Source: Oscillatoria nigro-viridis PCC 7112
GTDB taxonomy: Bacteria > Cyanobacteriota > Cyanobacteriia > Cyanobacteriales > Microcoleaceae
DNA length: 64,000 nucleotides
Direction: 5' to 3'
Assembly: GCF_000317475.1 (NCBI RefSeq)
Contig: NC_019729.1
Span: 2,804,501-2,868,500, forward strand
Part shown: one piece after another, positions 53,441 to 63,762 of the stretch
Layout: every line of letters starts with the position of its first letter
How positions within the stretch are numbered: the stretch's first letter is position 1
The notes under the pieces: generated by a model
What the model was told of the DNA's origin: nothing
Databases searched by the model: none
What the model saw: the letters and a program-made list of their open reading frames with translations, nothing else
Made by a program: the position numbers and the translations under genes

Positions 53441-54808
53441 ATGCAAGAACAGTTGATGGAAGCGATCGCACCTTACCGCGATCGCGTGGATTATCTGGAA
53501 GTTCGCCTCGAACAAAGCGAGTCAACTGCGATTAGTTTTCGCGGCCCTCAGTTAGATGCTGTCAACCGCAGTTTTAGTCTCGCCGGCGGCATCCGCGCCT
53601 GTCACAAAGGCGGCTGGAGTTTTGTAACTTTTAACGGTTTAGCTGAGTTAAAAGACCGCATTGAAGAAGCTGTAGTGCAGTCTCGTTTGGTTGGCAGCGA
53701 AAAAACTCTACTAGCAGATGTCACCCCGATTCAAGATTATGTAGCGGTGGAATTGGGCCGCGACCCGCGCTCTATTACTCTAGCACAAAAGCGGAAATTG
53801 CTCGAATCTTACAACCAGTTGCTGTTAGATTACGACCCGCGAATTCAGACGACAATGGCCGGTTACAGCGACAGATTCGGGGTTACTTATTTTGTGAATT
53901 CTCAAGGCACTTGCATCGCTCAAGAGCGCTTGGACGTGACCGGGCGTTTCGGAGCGATCGCCCGCGGCGAGGGCGGTGTCGTCCGCCAAGGGTTTGAGTC
54001 GATTCACTCGCGATCGGATTACGATGTCTTGACAAATATTGAAGATCGTGTTAAGAGTGCGGCCGTTCGAGCTGTAGGACAACTAGAGGCAAAATCGGTG
54101 AAAGGCGGTCAGTATCCGGTGATTTTAGACCCTTATTTGTCGGGGGTTTTTATTCACGAAGCTTTCGGGCATTTGTCGGAAGCAGACGGCATTTACGAAA
54201 ACCCGAAAATGCAGGAATTGTTGACTTTGGGCAAGCCTGTGGCGATCGAACAATTAAATGTAATTGACGACGCAACAGTGCCGGGATTGCCGGGAACTTT
54301 GAAATACGACGACGAAGGCGTGCCGGCTCAGTGCAAGCATTTAATTAAAAATGGAGTTTTAACGACTCGGATGCACAATCGCGAGACTGCGGGCAAAATG
54401 GGCGAAAGTCCGACGGGAAATGCCCGGGCTCTGAGCGCTACTTTTATGCCTTTGGTGCGGATGACTAATACTGCGATCGAGTCTGGCGAACATTCTTTTG
54501 ACGAAATGGTTGCCGACATTGACGAAGGAGTTTATGCAGTGCGGATGTTGGGAGGACAAACCAACGGTGAAATGTTTACCTTTGCGGCTGCTCAAGGGTT
54601 CATGATCCGCGACGGAAAATTGGCCGAACCGGTCAGCGATGTCACTTTAAGCGGCAATGTATTTCAGACGTTAAAGGATATTGAGTCTATAGGAAACGAC
54701 TCGGTTTATGCCTACGGCGGTTGCGGTAAAGGCGGCCAGAGCGGTTTGCCCGTAAGTGTCGGCGGCCCCCATCTGCGGATTAAAAATGTTGTAGTCGGAG
54801 GAAGATAA
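53441..54808 (+). CDS. tldD: TldD-type zinc metalloprotease
   Basis: 455 aa from ATG 53441 (a TTG one codon earlier is not favoured). The zinc motif HEAFGH (residues 239-244) is intact, with LSEAD and GGCGKGGQSGLPVS near the end. TldD pairs with TldE (PmbA) to process ribosomal or regulatory peptides; tldE usually follows, but here it does not appear in the next 260 bp. Confidence 0.96.
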   Translation: MQEQLMEAIAPYRDRVDYLEVRLEQSESTAISFRGPQLDAVNRSFSLAGGIRACHKGGWSFVTFNGLAELKDRIEEAVVQSRLVGSEKTLLADVTPIQDYVAVELGRDPRSITLAQKRKLLESYNQLLLDYDPRIQTTMAGYSDRFGVTYFVNSQGTCIAQERLDVTGRFGAIARGEGGVVRQGFESIHSRSDYDVLTNIEDRVKSAAVRAVGQLEAKSVKGGQYPVILDPYLSGVFIHEAFGHLSEADGIYENPKMQELLTLGKPVAIEQLNVIDDATVPGLPGTLKYDDEGVPAQCKHLIKNGVLTTRMHNRETAGKMGESPTGNARALSATFMPLVRMTNTAIESGEHSFDEMVADIDEGVYAVRMLGGQTNGEMFTFAAAQGFMIRDGKLAEPVSDVTLSGNVFQTLKDIESIGNDSVYAYGGCGKGGQSGLPVSVGGPHLRIKNVVVGGR

Positions 54809-54851
54809 TCATTAGTCCTTAGTCATTAATTATTAGTTCAAGACTTACGCA

Positions 54852-54895
54852 ACTGGTTAAGGTGAAGGCCTGCTCACGCCCTCACCTTAACCAGT
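54852..54895. repeat. 14-bp inverted repeat after tldD
   Basis: ACTGGTTAAGGTGA (54852-54865) with complement (54882-54895), 16-nt loop, preceded by AGACTTACGCA. No T-run; probably a mobile palindrome that may also slow transcription between convergent genes. Confidence 0.75.
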
Positions 54896-55070
54896 CCGGG
54901 TTACTGACAAGTTAACAACCGACATAAAATCTGGTATTTACTTTCACTCCCGCTGAGTGCCATGCCGGAGGCTACCGTTACCAAAGGTGTAAATTTCCGC
55001 ACATCAATTCGCACAACGAATAAGCTTGACTTGTACGGATTTCGCGTTCTTTGAGCCAATTTTATTCCCC

Positions 55071-56465
55071 TTAATTTTCCTTCATCTCTCCCCGATTATT
55101 CTGCCTAATGGGAATCTCAATCACAAATTCTGCACCCCGCTCTGTTGGCTGTGATAAACACTTCAAATCTCCGCCGTGCTTCTCCACCACAATCTGATAG
55201 CTAATAGATAATCCCAACCCAGTGCCTTGACCCACAGGTTTAGTTGTGAAGAAAGGACTAAATAGATGGGTTCTTACCTCGCTTGTTATCCCCAGCCCAT
55301 TGTCTTTCACACTGATTCTTACCCAATCGTGATTCAGCATAGAAGTACGAATCGTAATCGTACTAGGGTCGTTTTTAATTTGCTCCGGGCTGCGTTTTTT
55401 ATCATACTGATTCAAGGAATCAATTGCATTGCTCAGCAAATTCATAAATACCTGATTCAACTGACCGGCATAACATTCTATTTTTGGCAAATCTCCGTAT
55501 TCTTGAATAATTTGAATAGGTGGACACTCCGGCTTAGGCTTGAGCCGACTCTGCAAAATGACTATACTGCTGTCGATGCCATCGTGAATGTTAACGGGTT
55601 TCATCTCAGCTTCGTCAAGGCGCGAGAAGTTCCGCAACGTCAGCACAATCTGACGGATACGTTCAGCCCCTACTTTCATCGAAGATAGCATTTTAGGCAG
55701 ATCTTCTCTGATAAAATCTAGCTCTATGTTTTTAATTAAAGCTTCGATTTCCGGGTGATTGTTGGCATCGTACTGTTCGTAAAGGTTGATTAAATCCAAT
55801 AGCTTCTGACTGTACTCATTGACATAAGTTAAATTGCCATAAATAAAATTAACAGGATTATTAATTTCGTGGGCAACACCAGCAACTAACTGTCCTAAGC
55901 TAGACATTTTCTCAGTCTGAATAAGCTGAGCTTGGGTGCGCTGTAAATTTTGCATTGCGAGTTCTAGTTGGATAGCTTTTTCTCGCTCTCGCACTTCTGA
56001 TTGTCGCAATTTCTCCTCTCTTTCTTGGCGCGAGCGTTCGTTTTCTTTTAGTTCTTGCACGTGCTGCAATGTTTTGTTAATAGTAATTTCTAAATCCTGA
56101 AAATCTATAGGCTTAGTCAAAAAATCAAAGGCCCCACCGTTCATCGCCTTTCTAATATTTCCCAAGTCGCCATAAGCAGATATAACTACTGTTTTGACCA
56201 TAGTAACTAGCTCGTTAAGTTTCGCTAGCAAAGCCATGCCATCCATGACTGGCATATTAATATCTGTCAGTACAATATCTATATCCGGCTGTTCTAGCAA
56301 CTTTGAAAGCGCTTCTACGCCATTATGTGCAAAAAAAACTTGGTATTCTCCTGTGCGGATCTTTTTTCTAAATTTCTGGGAAATTAAACATTCTAAATCT
56401 GGCTCGTCATCTACAAAAAGTATTTTTGCTGGTATATTGCGAACCCTTTCGGTTGTTTCCGACAT
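55071..56465 (-). CDS. Receiver-histidine kinase hybrid (REC-HK) 1
   Basis: 464 aa. Receiver: DD19-20, Asp68 (LTDINMP), Lys118 (FLTKPID). A charged coiled coil (130-180) leads to HisKA with His199 ([14 protein letters not shown]) and HATPase ([41 protein letters not shown]). No membrane segment, so it takes its input by phosphotransfer to the receiver. AGGAG before the ATG. Last gene of a minus-strand row 61329-55071; close paralogue of the next gene. Confidence 0.94.
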   Translation of the reverse strand: MSETTERVRNIPAKILFVDDEPDLECLISQKFRKKIRTGEYQVFFAHNGVEALSKLLEQPDIDIVLTDINMPVMDGMALLAKLNELVTMVKTVVISAYGDLGNIRKAMNGGAFDFLTKPIDFQDLEITINKTLQHVQELKENERSRQEREEKLRQSEVREREKAIQLELAMQNLQRTQAQLIQTEKMSSLGQLVAGVAHEINNPVNFIYGNLTYVNEYSQKLLDLINLYEQYDANNHPEIEALIKNIELDFIREDLPKMLSSMKVGAERIRQIVLTLRNFSRLDEAEMKPVNIHDGIDSSIVILQSRLKPKPECPPIQIIQEYGDLPKIECYAGQLNQVFMNLLSNAIDSLNQYDKKRSPEQIKNDPSTITIRTSMLNHDWVRISVKDNGLGITSEVRTHLFSPFFTTKPVGQGTGLGLSISYQIVVEKHGGDLKCLSQPTERGAEFVIEIPIRQNNRGEMKEN

Positions 56466-56632
56466 TTTTTCTCCTTTGATTAATTAACTTACCAGAATAA
56501 TATTTATATACTTTAAGTTTTATTATAGATTATGGCATGAGTAATGAAAAGGCTGATTTATACAATTGCAAACCGGACGGCTGTAATAGGCTCTCTCGTT
56601 GGGTAGAGGCCGATTTATTAGCTCAACTCAAG

Positions 56633-57955
56633 TTAAGCCTTAGTTTGTCTGATTGGAATTTCAATCCAGAACTCCGCTCCCTCCCCCACCTCTGAAACAC
56701 ACTTCAATGCGCCCCCATGCTTCTCCACTATAATTTGGTAGCTGATATAGAGACCCAAACCAGTACCCTGACCTACAGGCTTAGTAGTAAAAAAAGGTTC
56801 ATAAATGCGGTCTTTCACGTCTGCGGTCATTCCCCGCCCATTGTCCCGAATTTGAATGACGACACGGGAGTTTTCCTCTAGCAGAACAGTGCGAATAGTA
56901 ATGGCTAGTTGGGGAGCGAAGATGTCATCTAGTGACTGTTGTTTATTGTACTCATTTAAAGCATCAATCGCATTATAAAAAATGTTAATAAACACCTGGT
57001 TGAGTTCTCCAGCATAGCATTCCACTAAAGGCAGATTGCTGTACTCCTCAAACACTTGAATTTCTGGACGCGCTCTCGTTGGTTGAAGTCGATTATCCAA
57101 CATCAGGAGGCTGCTTTTGATCCCTTCGTGAATATCAACAGACTTTATGTTAGCTTCATCCAGCCTAGAAAAGTTGCGTAAAGACAAAACAATCTTGTGA
57201 ATGCGGTCAACACCACATTTCATCGAAGCCAGAATTTGGGATAAATCTGCTATCATAAAGTCTAAATCTATGGCTTCGATTTCAGTTTGAATCTCAACAC
57301 TGGGAGGAGTGTACTGCTGCTGATAGAGATGTAGCAGGTTCAGTAGCTTTTGGATATAATCCCTGACGTGGCTAATATTGCCGTAGATAAAGTTGGCGGG
57401 GTTGTTAATTTCATGGGCAATCCCCGCAACCAGTTGACCCAAAGAAGACATTTTTGCAGTCTGAATTAGTTGAGCTTGGGTCTTTTTTAGCTCTTGCAGA
57501 ATTTGTTGTAAATCCTGAGCTTGTTCTCTAGCCCAAGCTTCTGATTGCCGCAAATACTGGTTTTCTTTTAGCTGTTGCACATCGCGCAGCGTTTTTTTGA
57601 TGGTAATTTCTAAATCCTGAAAATCTATCGGCTTGGTTAAAAAGTCAAAGGCACCTAAGTTCATCGCATTTCTGATATTTTTCATGTCGCCATAGGCTGA
57701 TATAACTATTGTTTTCAGGGGTAGGTCTATTTGATTAAGTCTAGATAGTAAAGTCAGGCCATCCATTTCAGGCATATTAAGGTCGGTCACTACCATATCT
57801 ATATCCGGGTGTTCTTTCAATTGTTCCAGCGCCTCTACGCCATTATGGGCAAAAAACAACTGCCATCCTTCTGTACGGATATTTTTTTTAAATTTTTGGC
57901 AAATCAGGAATTCTAAATCAAGCTCGTCATCCACAAATAGGATTTTAATTGGCAT
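56633..57955 (-). CDS. Receiver-histidine kinase hybrid (REC-HK) 2
   Basis: 440 aa. Receiver Asp58 and Lys108, coiled coil, HisKA His181 (VAGIAHEINNPANF), HATPase ([41 protein letters not shown]). Same layout and strongly similar sequence to REC-HK 1, from which it is separated by 167 bp, so the two are duplicates. It lies 69 bp downstream of the lone receiver gene. Confidence 0.94.
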   Translation of the reverse strand: MPIKILFVDDELDLEFLICQKFKKNIRTEGWQLFFAHNGVEALEQLKEHPDIDMVVTDLNMPEMDGLTLLSRLNQIDLPLKTIVISAYGDMKNIRNAMNLGAFDFLTKPIDFQDLEITIKKTLRDVQQLKENQYLRQSEAWAREQAQDLQQILQELKKTQAQLIQTAKMSSLGQLVAGIAHEINNPANFIYGNISHVRDYIQKLLNLLHLYQQQYTPPSVEIQTEIEAIDLDFMIADLSQILASMKCGVDRIHKIVLSLRNFSRLDEANIKSVDIHEGIKSSLLMLDNRLQPTRARPEIQVFEEYSNLPLVECYAGELNQVFINIFYNAIDALNEYNKQQSLDDIFAPQLAITIRTVLLEENSRVVIQIRDNGRGMTADVKDRIYEPFFTTKPVGQGTGLGLYISYQIIVEKHGGALKCVSEVGEGAEFWIEIPIRQTKA

Positions 57956-58024
57956 ATTTCTATCTTACTTATGTTGGTGAGTGCAAGTTATTTAATTTTT
58001 ATTACTCAGCTAATTGTGGCTCCT

Positions 58025-58393
58025 TCAGATTGTGAATATTTTTTCTTTTAATTCGTCAAAATTAACGGGCTTGGTAATATAGTCATCCGAGCCATAAGCC
58101 ATTGCGGTTTGGTAATTTGTTTCATCTGCATAAGCGGTAATCATAAAAATTTTTAGATCGGGAAATTTTTCTTTGGTAATTCTGAGCAGTTCTAACCCAT
58201 TCATCCCTGGCATATTAATATCCGATAAAATCAAGACAATGGACTGGTTTTTATGGCTTTCTAAGTAGTCCAATGCAGCCTTTGCCGACAGTGCAAAATG
58301 AAATTCTATTTTCCCTGCTTTGATTTCTTTTCTAAATTTTTGCTTGAACAAAGACTGAACATCTTCCTCATCGTCTACAACCATTACTTTCAT
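58025..58393 (-). CDS. Single-domain response regulator
   Basis: 122 aa. DD7-8, Asp58 (LILSDINMPGM), Thr/Ser86-type switch (MITAYAD), Lys108 (YITKPV). It has no output domain, so it is a phosphate shuttle or a binder of a target protein. AAGGAG nine bases before the ATG. Its start is 17 bases after the stop of the permease-kinase gene, so the two are almost certainly co-transcribed and cognate. Confidence 0.95.
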   Translation of the reverse strand: MKVMVVDDEEDVQSLFKQKFRKEIKAGKIEFHFALSAKAALDYLESHKNQSIVLILSDINMPGMNGLELLRITKEKFPDLKIFMITAYADETNYQTAMAYGSDDYITKPVNFDELKEKIFTI

Positions 58394-58410
58394 TTTTTTT
58401 ACTCCTTAAA

Positions 58411-61329
58411 TTAGGCTGTTTTTTTCGGCAACGTGATAATAAACTCTGTGTAACTTCCTACTTCTGTTTCCACTTTAATGTCTCCGCGATGCTGCTGGAT
58501 GATAATATCGTGACTCATAGATAGACCTAGACCAGTACCTTCCCCCGCAGGCTTTGTAGTAAAAAAAGGATTGAAAATCTTATCAAAAATCTCTGGTTCT
58601 ATACCTTGGCCGTTATCGCGAATGCGAATTTCAATCGCCGATTCCAGATTGCGAGTTCTGACATCAAGCTGGGGTGAAAATTTTTCTCCGATTTCTTGTT
58701 TCTTTTTATGGGCTGCATAGCAAGCATTGTTAATAATGTTCAGAAAAACCCTGGAGATGTCTTGTGGCACGACTTCTACTTGGCCAATATTATTATCGTA
58801 ATCGCTTGCTATAATCATGTTGAAAGCAGCCTCCTTTGCTCGCATCCCGTGATAGGCTAGATTGACATATTCTTCCAATAAACTATTGATATTTGTGGCT
58901 TCCCAATGACCCCTTTGTCCGCGAGAATGCAAAAGCATATTGCCGACGATTCTGTCGGCTCTTTGACCGTGTTGATTAATTTTTTGGAGATTGGCTTTTA
59001 GATCGGTTAATAGCTCAGTAATATACTCCCTGCTATCGGGAGCTAAGCGTTCTGTTTGATTTTCAATTTCTTGCAAAATTTCTTCGGTTAATTCAGCAGA
59101 AACTTCGGAAAAATTGTTGACAAAGTTTAAGGGATTTCTGATTTCGTGGGCAATTCCTGCTGTTAAACTGCCCAGGGAAGCGAGTTTTTCTTGGACGATA
59201 ATCTGATTTTGCATCGCTCTGAGATTTTCTTCGATCCGCTGGCGCTCTTCAATTTCATTCTGCAGTTGCTCCACACTATGGGTGAGCTCAGATGTACGCT
59301 CCTCGACTTTGATTTCTAGTTCTTCATTAGCTTTTTGCAGGGCTTCCTGGGCTTGCTTGCGATCGGTGATATCGCGGACGATCGCAACATATTGTTGAAG
59401 ATCCTGATTGGAAAGGGAAGCGTCTTGAGAGAATCGATCGGAGATGGCAACTTCCAGAATGCGCGACCTACCATCGGACAAATTGAAAGTTTGTTCGCTG
59501 CGACTGAGCCACTGCTCTGGCTGAACCCCTAATCCGGGTAGTAATTTGTTTAGGTGAGACCCAATTAGCCCACGAGCCCCTATTCCGAAGACGCTTTCAG
59601 CAGCGGGATTAGTCTGACGAATTACACCATTTTCATCCAGCACTACAATAGCATCCAGGGCAATAGTAAATAGCTGTTCTGCGCCCTCTCGTGCCTCGTC
59701 CATTGAGACGACTTGGGGTAAGCTCGTCCAACAGGCAACTGCCACCCCAATAAAAGCAACTGTCACCAGTAGCACTACGAATAAATTCAAGCCAACAGTA
59801 GAGTTAGCATATAATTTGAAGCCAAACATCCAGCCTACAGCGACGGCGCTCACAATCAGCAAGATCAAAATTACAACCTGAAACGCCACAAAATCTGGCA
59901 TTTTGCTCTTGCTTCTGTTGCGGTAAAGCCGAATCCACCACGAGGGATGGAAAGGGGCAAAGGCAATGCGACTTATCCCTGCATCCACTGCTAAAACGCC
60001 AAGGGGAAAAAACAACCCAATGATAAAGTTTTGCCAACCCCAAGCTAAGCCTCCTACGACTAGAACCACCGCATCTACTGCGAAAAAGCCCAGCGACCAC
60101 CAAGGCCAGCGAACTTCTGGCCGATCCCGCCGCAGCCACAGTGAGAGATGGAACATCATCAGGCAGAGAACTAAGCCAACATTAGTAATCGCCACAAGCC
60201 GAGGCACATTTCCCCAAGCTAGGCAGATTAAACTCAGAACCAAAACAAAGACCAGCCCAAATCCAAATACACCCCGTCGGGATACAACTGCGAATGTTGG
60301 CGAAATATGCCCATCTACGGCAAGTTGGTACAGCATCCGGGGGCAGTTGGAAACAATTGTCGCGCAACTCAGAAGACAGCTTGCGACTACTAGAAAAGTG
60401 ACAAGGGTGGGAACCCAGGGCCCCCATAATACCTGACAGGCAGCTAATACATTCAAGAATACGTCATCTTTCAGATCGGGAGCGGTAGCCAAGCGCATCA
60501 GTACCCAGGAACCTCCTAAAATCACAGGCAGCATCCCCAGTGCGGAAATTTTGAGAAACTGCAAGGTTTTAGTAGGGTTGCGGCTATCGGCTACGAAACT
60601 GGCGGCGGAGTCACAGCAGTAGAAGATGTAGGTAGCAAAGTAAAACCATTTAGCCCAGTCAATAAAGGTGAATTCCGGCCAAATGGTGGGGAAAAAGCCG
60701 GGACTGTTTGACGAAAAAGCTAACCAGAATAGACCCTGGATGGAAAAAACGGATAGTACGCCGACTGTCGGCAACACGAAAAAGGCGTGGAGAATACTTA
60801 AGGCGCGGGTGCCGCTGAATGTCAAAATGAAGGGTAAGAGCGTGAAGGTAATATTTAGTAAAGTTTCAGGACAGCTAAAACCTAAACTATTGAGGTTGAC
60901 TTTGATGAGCTGCGTCAGCACGATCGCAGAAATTGGCAGTGTTGCTACCCAGCTTAAAAAGTAGCCGATCGCTGCATAACTTCCCAGACCCGGATAATTT
61001 TTCAGCATTCGGGCGGTATAGTTGGGCGTTCCCCCAGCCATGTCTGGGAAATACTCACCGATGCGTTTTACCTGTAGATTGAGCATTATGCCCATCAGGA
61101 TACCGGGCAACCAGACGAAGATGGCGCTAGGTCCAATCGCTGCTTGGATCGCTGTGGCGATGGTAAACCAATTGGCGTGACCGGTGAGACCAAAGCCCGA
61201 TGTTTCCACGGCACTCAGGCTTCGGGGCAGGCGCATGAGCGATCGCCTCGGGAGATTTTCTCTTAGGGAAGGCTGAGTTGGTTCTGAGTGGTAGCCGTTT
61301 TCCTGCTGGTGTCGGATGTTTGTCGCCAT
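58411..61329 (-). CDS. APC amino-acid-permease/histidine kinase fusion
   Basis: 972 aa from ATG 61329 (GTG one codon earlier). Residues 40-450 hold about twelve helices of the amino acid-polyamine-organocation permease fold (SGFGLTGHANWFTIATAIQA; KNYPGLGSYAAIGYFLSWVA; the FVADSRNPTKTL and NCPRMLYQLAVDGH blocks). Two more helices (482-535) are followed by PAS (547-660), coiled coil (660-715), HisKA with His728 (TAGIAHEIRNPLNF) and HATPase (FLNIINNACYAA; IRDNGQGIE; FNPFFTT; GEGTGLGLSM). It probably reports uptake or presence of its substrate to the receiver encoded directly after it. Confidence 0.9.
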   Translation of the reverse strand: MATNIRHQQENGYHSEPTQPSLRENLPRRSLMRLPRSLSAVETSGFGLTGHANWFTIATAIQAAIGPSAIFVWLPGILMGIMLNLQVKRIGEYFPDMAGGTPNYTARMLKNYPGLGSYAAIGYFLSWVATLPISAIVLTQLIKVNLNSLGFSCPETLLNITFTLLPFILTFSGTRALSILHAFFVLPTVGVLSVFSIQGLFWLAFSSNSPGFFPTIWPEFTFIDWAKWFYFATYIFYCCDSAASFVADSRNPTKTLQFLKISALGMLPVILGGSWVLMRLATAPDLKDDVFLNVLAACQVLWGPWVPTLVTFLVVASCLLSCATIVSNCPRMLYQLAVDGHISPTFAVVSRRGVFGFGLVFVLVLSLICLAWGNVPRLVAITNVGLVLCLMMFHLSLWLRRDRPEVRWPWWSLGFFAVDAVVLVVGGLAWGWQNFIIGLFFPLGVLAVDAGISRIAFAPFHPSWWIRLYRNRSKSKMPDFVAFQVVILILLIVSAVAVGWMFGFKLYANSTVGLNLFVVLLVTVAFIGVAVACWTSLPQVVSMDEAREGAEQLFTIALDAIVVLDENGVIRQTNPAAESVFGIGARGLIGSHLNKLLPGLGVQPEQWLSRSEQTFNLSDGRSRILEVAISDRFSQDASLSNQDLQQYVAIVRDITDRKQAQEALQKANEELEIKVEERTSELTHSVEQLQNEIEERQRIEENLRAMQNQIIVQEKLASLGSLTAGIAHEIRNPLNFVNNFSEVSAELTEEILQEIENQTERLAPDSREYITELLTDLKANLQKINQHGQRADRIVGNMLLHSRGQRGHWEATNINSLLEEYVNLAYHGMRAKEAAFNMIIASDYDNNIGQVEVVPQDISRVFLNIINNACYAAHKKKQEIGEKFSPQLDVRTRNLESAIEIRIRDNGQGIEPEIFDKIFNPFFTTKPAGEGTGLGLSMSHDIIIQQHRGDIKVETEVGSYTEFIITLPKKTA

Positions 61330-61724
61330 CACTTTTATCTATTATTTTGGGGATTTTGCTGTCGCCACCCTGATGTTCAGCTTTATAGCTTTTAACTTTT
61401 TTCCGTTAAGCCTTTTTGCTAGTCTTAAATTTTGGCAAAGCTGCATTTCCCAGTCAACCATAAAAATCCATCTCTATCCATCTTCAATATTACATTTTAT
61501 TTCTGACTTCTGACTTTTGCTAATTTCGCGTTCTTTTAGCCATGCCGCTGAGGCTTCGGCAAAGTCGTTGGGTGTTTAGGGATTTCAGGCATGACATAGA
61601 AATTGGGTAGGACTTACGCAAATGCCACAACTCCCTGTACCAACACCCTAAAATTAGACAATAAACATCAGAATATCGGGAATTTTTAGTTGCTATATTA
61701 AATAATTTGATAGCAGCCTGTGTT
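61330..61724. other. Intergenic region, no gene
   Basis: 395 bp upstream of the permease-kinase gene. Contains AT-rich stretches and one GGACTTACGCAAATG motif at about 61612; no ORF of note. Confidence 0.55.
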
Positions 61725-62902
61725 GGGTGCATCTCACTTTGGCACATACATCAAATTGAAAGTTGACCGTTGAGATAAGCACAGCGAAGAGCCAGGATTG
61801 AGGAAACGTTCTCAATATTCCATTGCGCTCCCGATATTTTCACCCTTAATCCAATGCGTTTAATTGTTGATTCAACTGTTCCCGAACCAATCGAACTTAT
61901 GGACTCTTCTTTGTAGTATTGGTAATTCACTATTCGGCAGCGATGGGTCTCTAAATAATTGCAAAACGTTTTAAATGCTTGACTTTTAAAGTCTTTAAAT
62001 AAATTTCTAACTTCATCAACTTTGCCTTGCCATAACATATTTTCGGCTAATTTCAATCGTTTTATTGAACCCCCTACCTTGTAGAGATTTTCTTTGAGAT
62101 GATACCAATCTAAAATTTCTTGTCTTTGTTCATTGTCTCCAATTTCTTTAAATATGTTCCAAATTCCGGCATGGCCATCTCCGAGGCAATACATAGGATG
62201 TAGTAATTTTGGCTATTAGTCCAATCAATTAAATCTTGATTATTTTGAAAAACGCTCCCGCATAAATATTATCTAAACACACGGCTTTATAGTCTTTCCA
62301 GTAACAGCTCTCGCCCTTGGTTGCGTTGCGTAGTCTAACTTTCCCGCCATCCAATGTAATTTCTTTGACTCCTTGTTTAGATGTAGGCAATTCAAATTCT
62401 TGTCGCTTGACTAATCTTTGTAATGTACTGTGAGAAATTTTGATCCCCGTAAATTTTTCCAAATCTTTTTCGGCGCTTTGATAAGATTCGTTAGCAGTGA
62501 TTAAAAGACAGCAATTTTCCATCAGTGGACTCAATTGACTGTAAGCTTTTAAGCCAAAATATTTTGCCTGATTATCTGTAATGTCGAGCGAGCCGATTAT
62601 TGATTTTATTTTTCGGGGTTTTCCTGTTTGAATTCCTGATACTGCTGAAAAAAAAAGTTACCTATTTCTGGACCAACTTCTGATAACATTTTCTGACGGA
62701 CTGATTTTTCTATACTTTCAAAACTTTTTAACTCGGTTGGCTCTGTATTTCTGTAAAGAATTTTTGCTACCGCTTTTAAGTGGGCTTTTAGTTGTTGTTG
62801 GTCTGAGGGTGTCATTTTATTTACCTCATCTTTATTTGACGATTTTACTAGCTTTTTCATTTTAACTCTTTTTTGACACATTCGCAAAAGTGAGATGCAC
62901 CC
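61725..62902 (-). mobile_element. ISKra4-like insertion sequence
   Basis: 1178 bp. Perfect 16-bp inverted ends GGGTGCATCTCACTTT (61725-61740) and complement (62887-62902). CCTGTGTT stands at 61717-61724 and again at 62903-62910, an exact 8-bp target duplication. Insertion is therefore recent and the borders exact. Confidence 0.95.
61751..62860 (-). pseudogene. ISKra4-family transposase, two frameshifts
   Basis: Starts at ATG 62860. Three successive frames carry the family blocks: MTPSDQQQLKAHLKAVAKIL, SEVGPEIGNFFFQQYQ (frame a, to 62606); GIKISHSTLQRLVKRQE and EITLDGGKVRLRN (frame b, to 62229); GDGHAGIWN, EILDWYHLKENLYKVGGS and GSGTVESTIKRI (frame a again, to 61751). Two compensating shifts separate them, so the gene is inactive unless it shifts frames. 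Confidence 0.85.
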
Positions 62903-62910
62903 CCTGTGTT

Positions 62911-63612
62911 TAATTTTATATATTATTTGACCTGTTTTATCCGATCGATTTTTGAGCGCCTCACCCACACAATTTAAGCGCAAGCAATATGATTTATTTG
63001 AAGGTTATCTTGACTGCACTGCCAATATTATCTGCCGGTTAGTTGCTTGATTTGCCTACGAAATTGCTCAATTTTCCAACGAATAGCACACACATGAGTG
63101 TACGTTATTCGTGCTGGATTGAGTTTGGTTGTTAGTCGCGACTGTCCGCTTGTCAGTGCCCCGGACTGCTTAAAGTGATGCGTGAGGGGGCGATCGCCCC
63201 CTCACCATGTGCCTGTTGCGTAAATCCTGTAGTTAATTAGTACAGTGGGCCTCGGCGCACCTTACTACTACAGATAGTGTCAAAATAGAAGGAATGCAGC
63301 GTAAGTCTTGTTATTCCCTCTTCCTTCTTCGTTCTGACTTCAGAACTTACGCAAAAAATGAATGGTTCAATCAGCTATTAGTACAGACTTTTTGGGACGA
63401 GGCGCACTCTACAGATAGAGTTTATGCGTGCAGGAGTGTTCCCTATTCCTTCTTCCTTCTCCATAAAAAAACCCCGGTTTCTTCAAGAAACCGGGGTTTT
63501 TCCTACCAACTAAGAGAGGAGTCAAAACTTCACAGGTAGCGGTTGCCGGAATTCTACATTTCTCGCACAACCCTCTAAACCAAACTACGGGCAAATTCTA
63601 GTTGCAACTTCT
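62911..63612. other. Intergenic region, no gene
   Basis: 702 bp from the target duplication to the small gene. Holds dispersed GCGTAAGTC/GACTTACGC motifs (about 63207, 63299, 63343) and the hairpin at 63467. An 81-codon frame at 63294-63539 runs through these repeats and is not convincing. Confidence 0.6.
63467..63501. repeat. Dispersed GGTTTCT hairpin repeat, copy 3
   Basis: 17-bp stem AAAAACCCCGGTTTCTT with complement around a single C, bounded by A- and T-runs, so it can also act as a bidirectional terminator, here for the small gene at 63613. Confidence 0.9.
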
Positions 63613-63762
63613 TTAAAGCTGTCTCATTTCCTCTTCAAGCACCCGAACCAAATCTTGATTGCCACTGGATCTCGCTACTTCTATGCGGTGCATCAGTTGC
63701 TTGTGAATGTTAGCGCGGTGGGTTTCTGCTAGTTTTTTTACGTTTTGACGATTTGTGTTCAT
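63613..63762 (-). CDS. 49-aa conserved small protein
   Basis: Reads MNTNRQNVKKLAETHRAN.., then HKQLMHRIEVARSSGN and LVRVLEEEMRQL, stop TAA. AAGGAA lies eight bases before the ATG. A short basic, helical protein with the HRxEVARxxGNxxLxRxLExE pattern that I associate with small cyanobacterial hypotheticals. Function unknown. Too short for the usual ORF limit. Confidence 0.7.
   Translation of the reverse strand: MNTNRQNVKKLAETHRANIHKQLMHRIEVARSSGNQDLVRVLEEEMRQL

Noticed and set aside
63294..63539. 81-codon frame before the 49-aa gene
   Set aside because: Passes through GACTTACGC repeats and the GGTTTCT hairpin; no motif.
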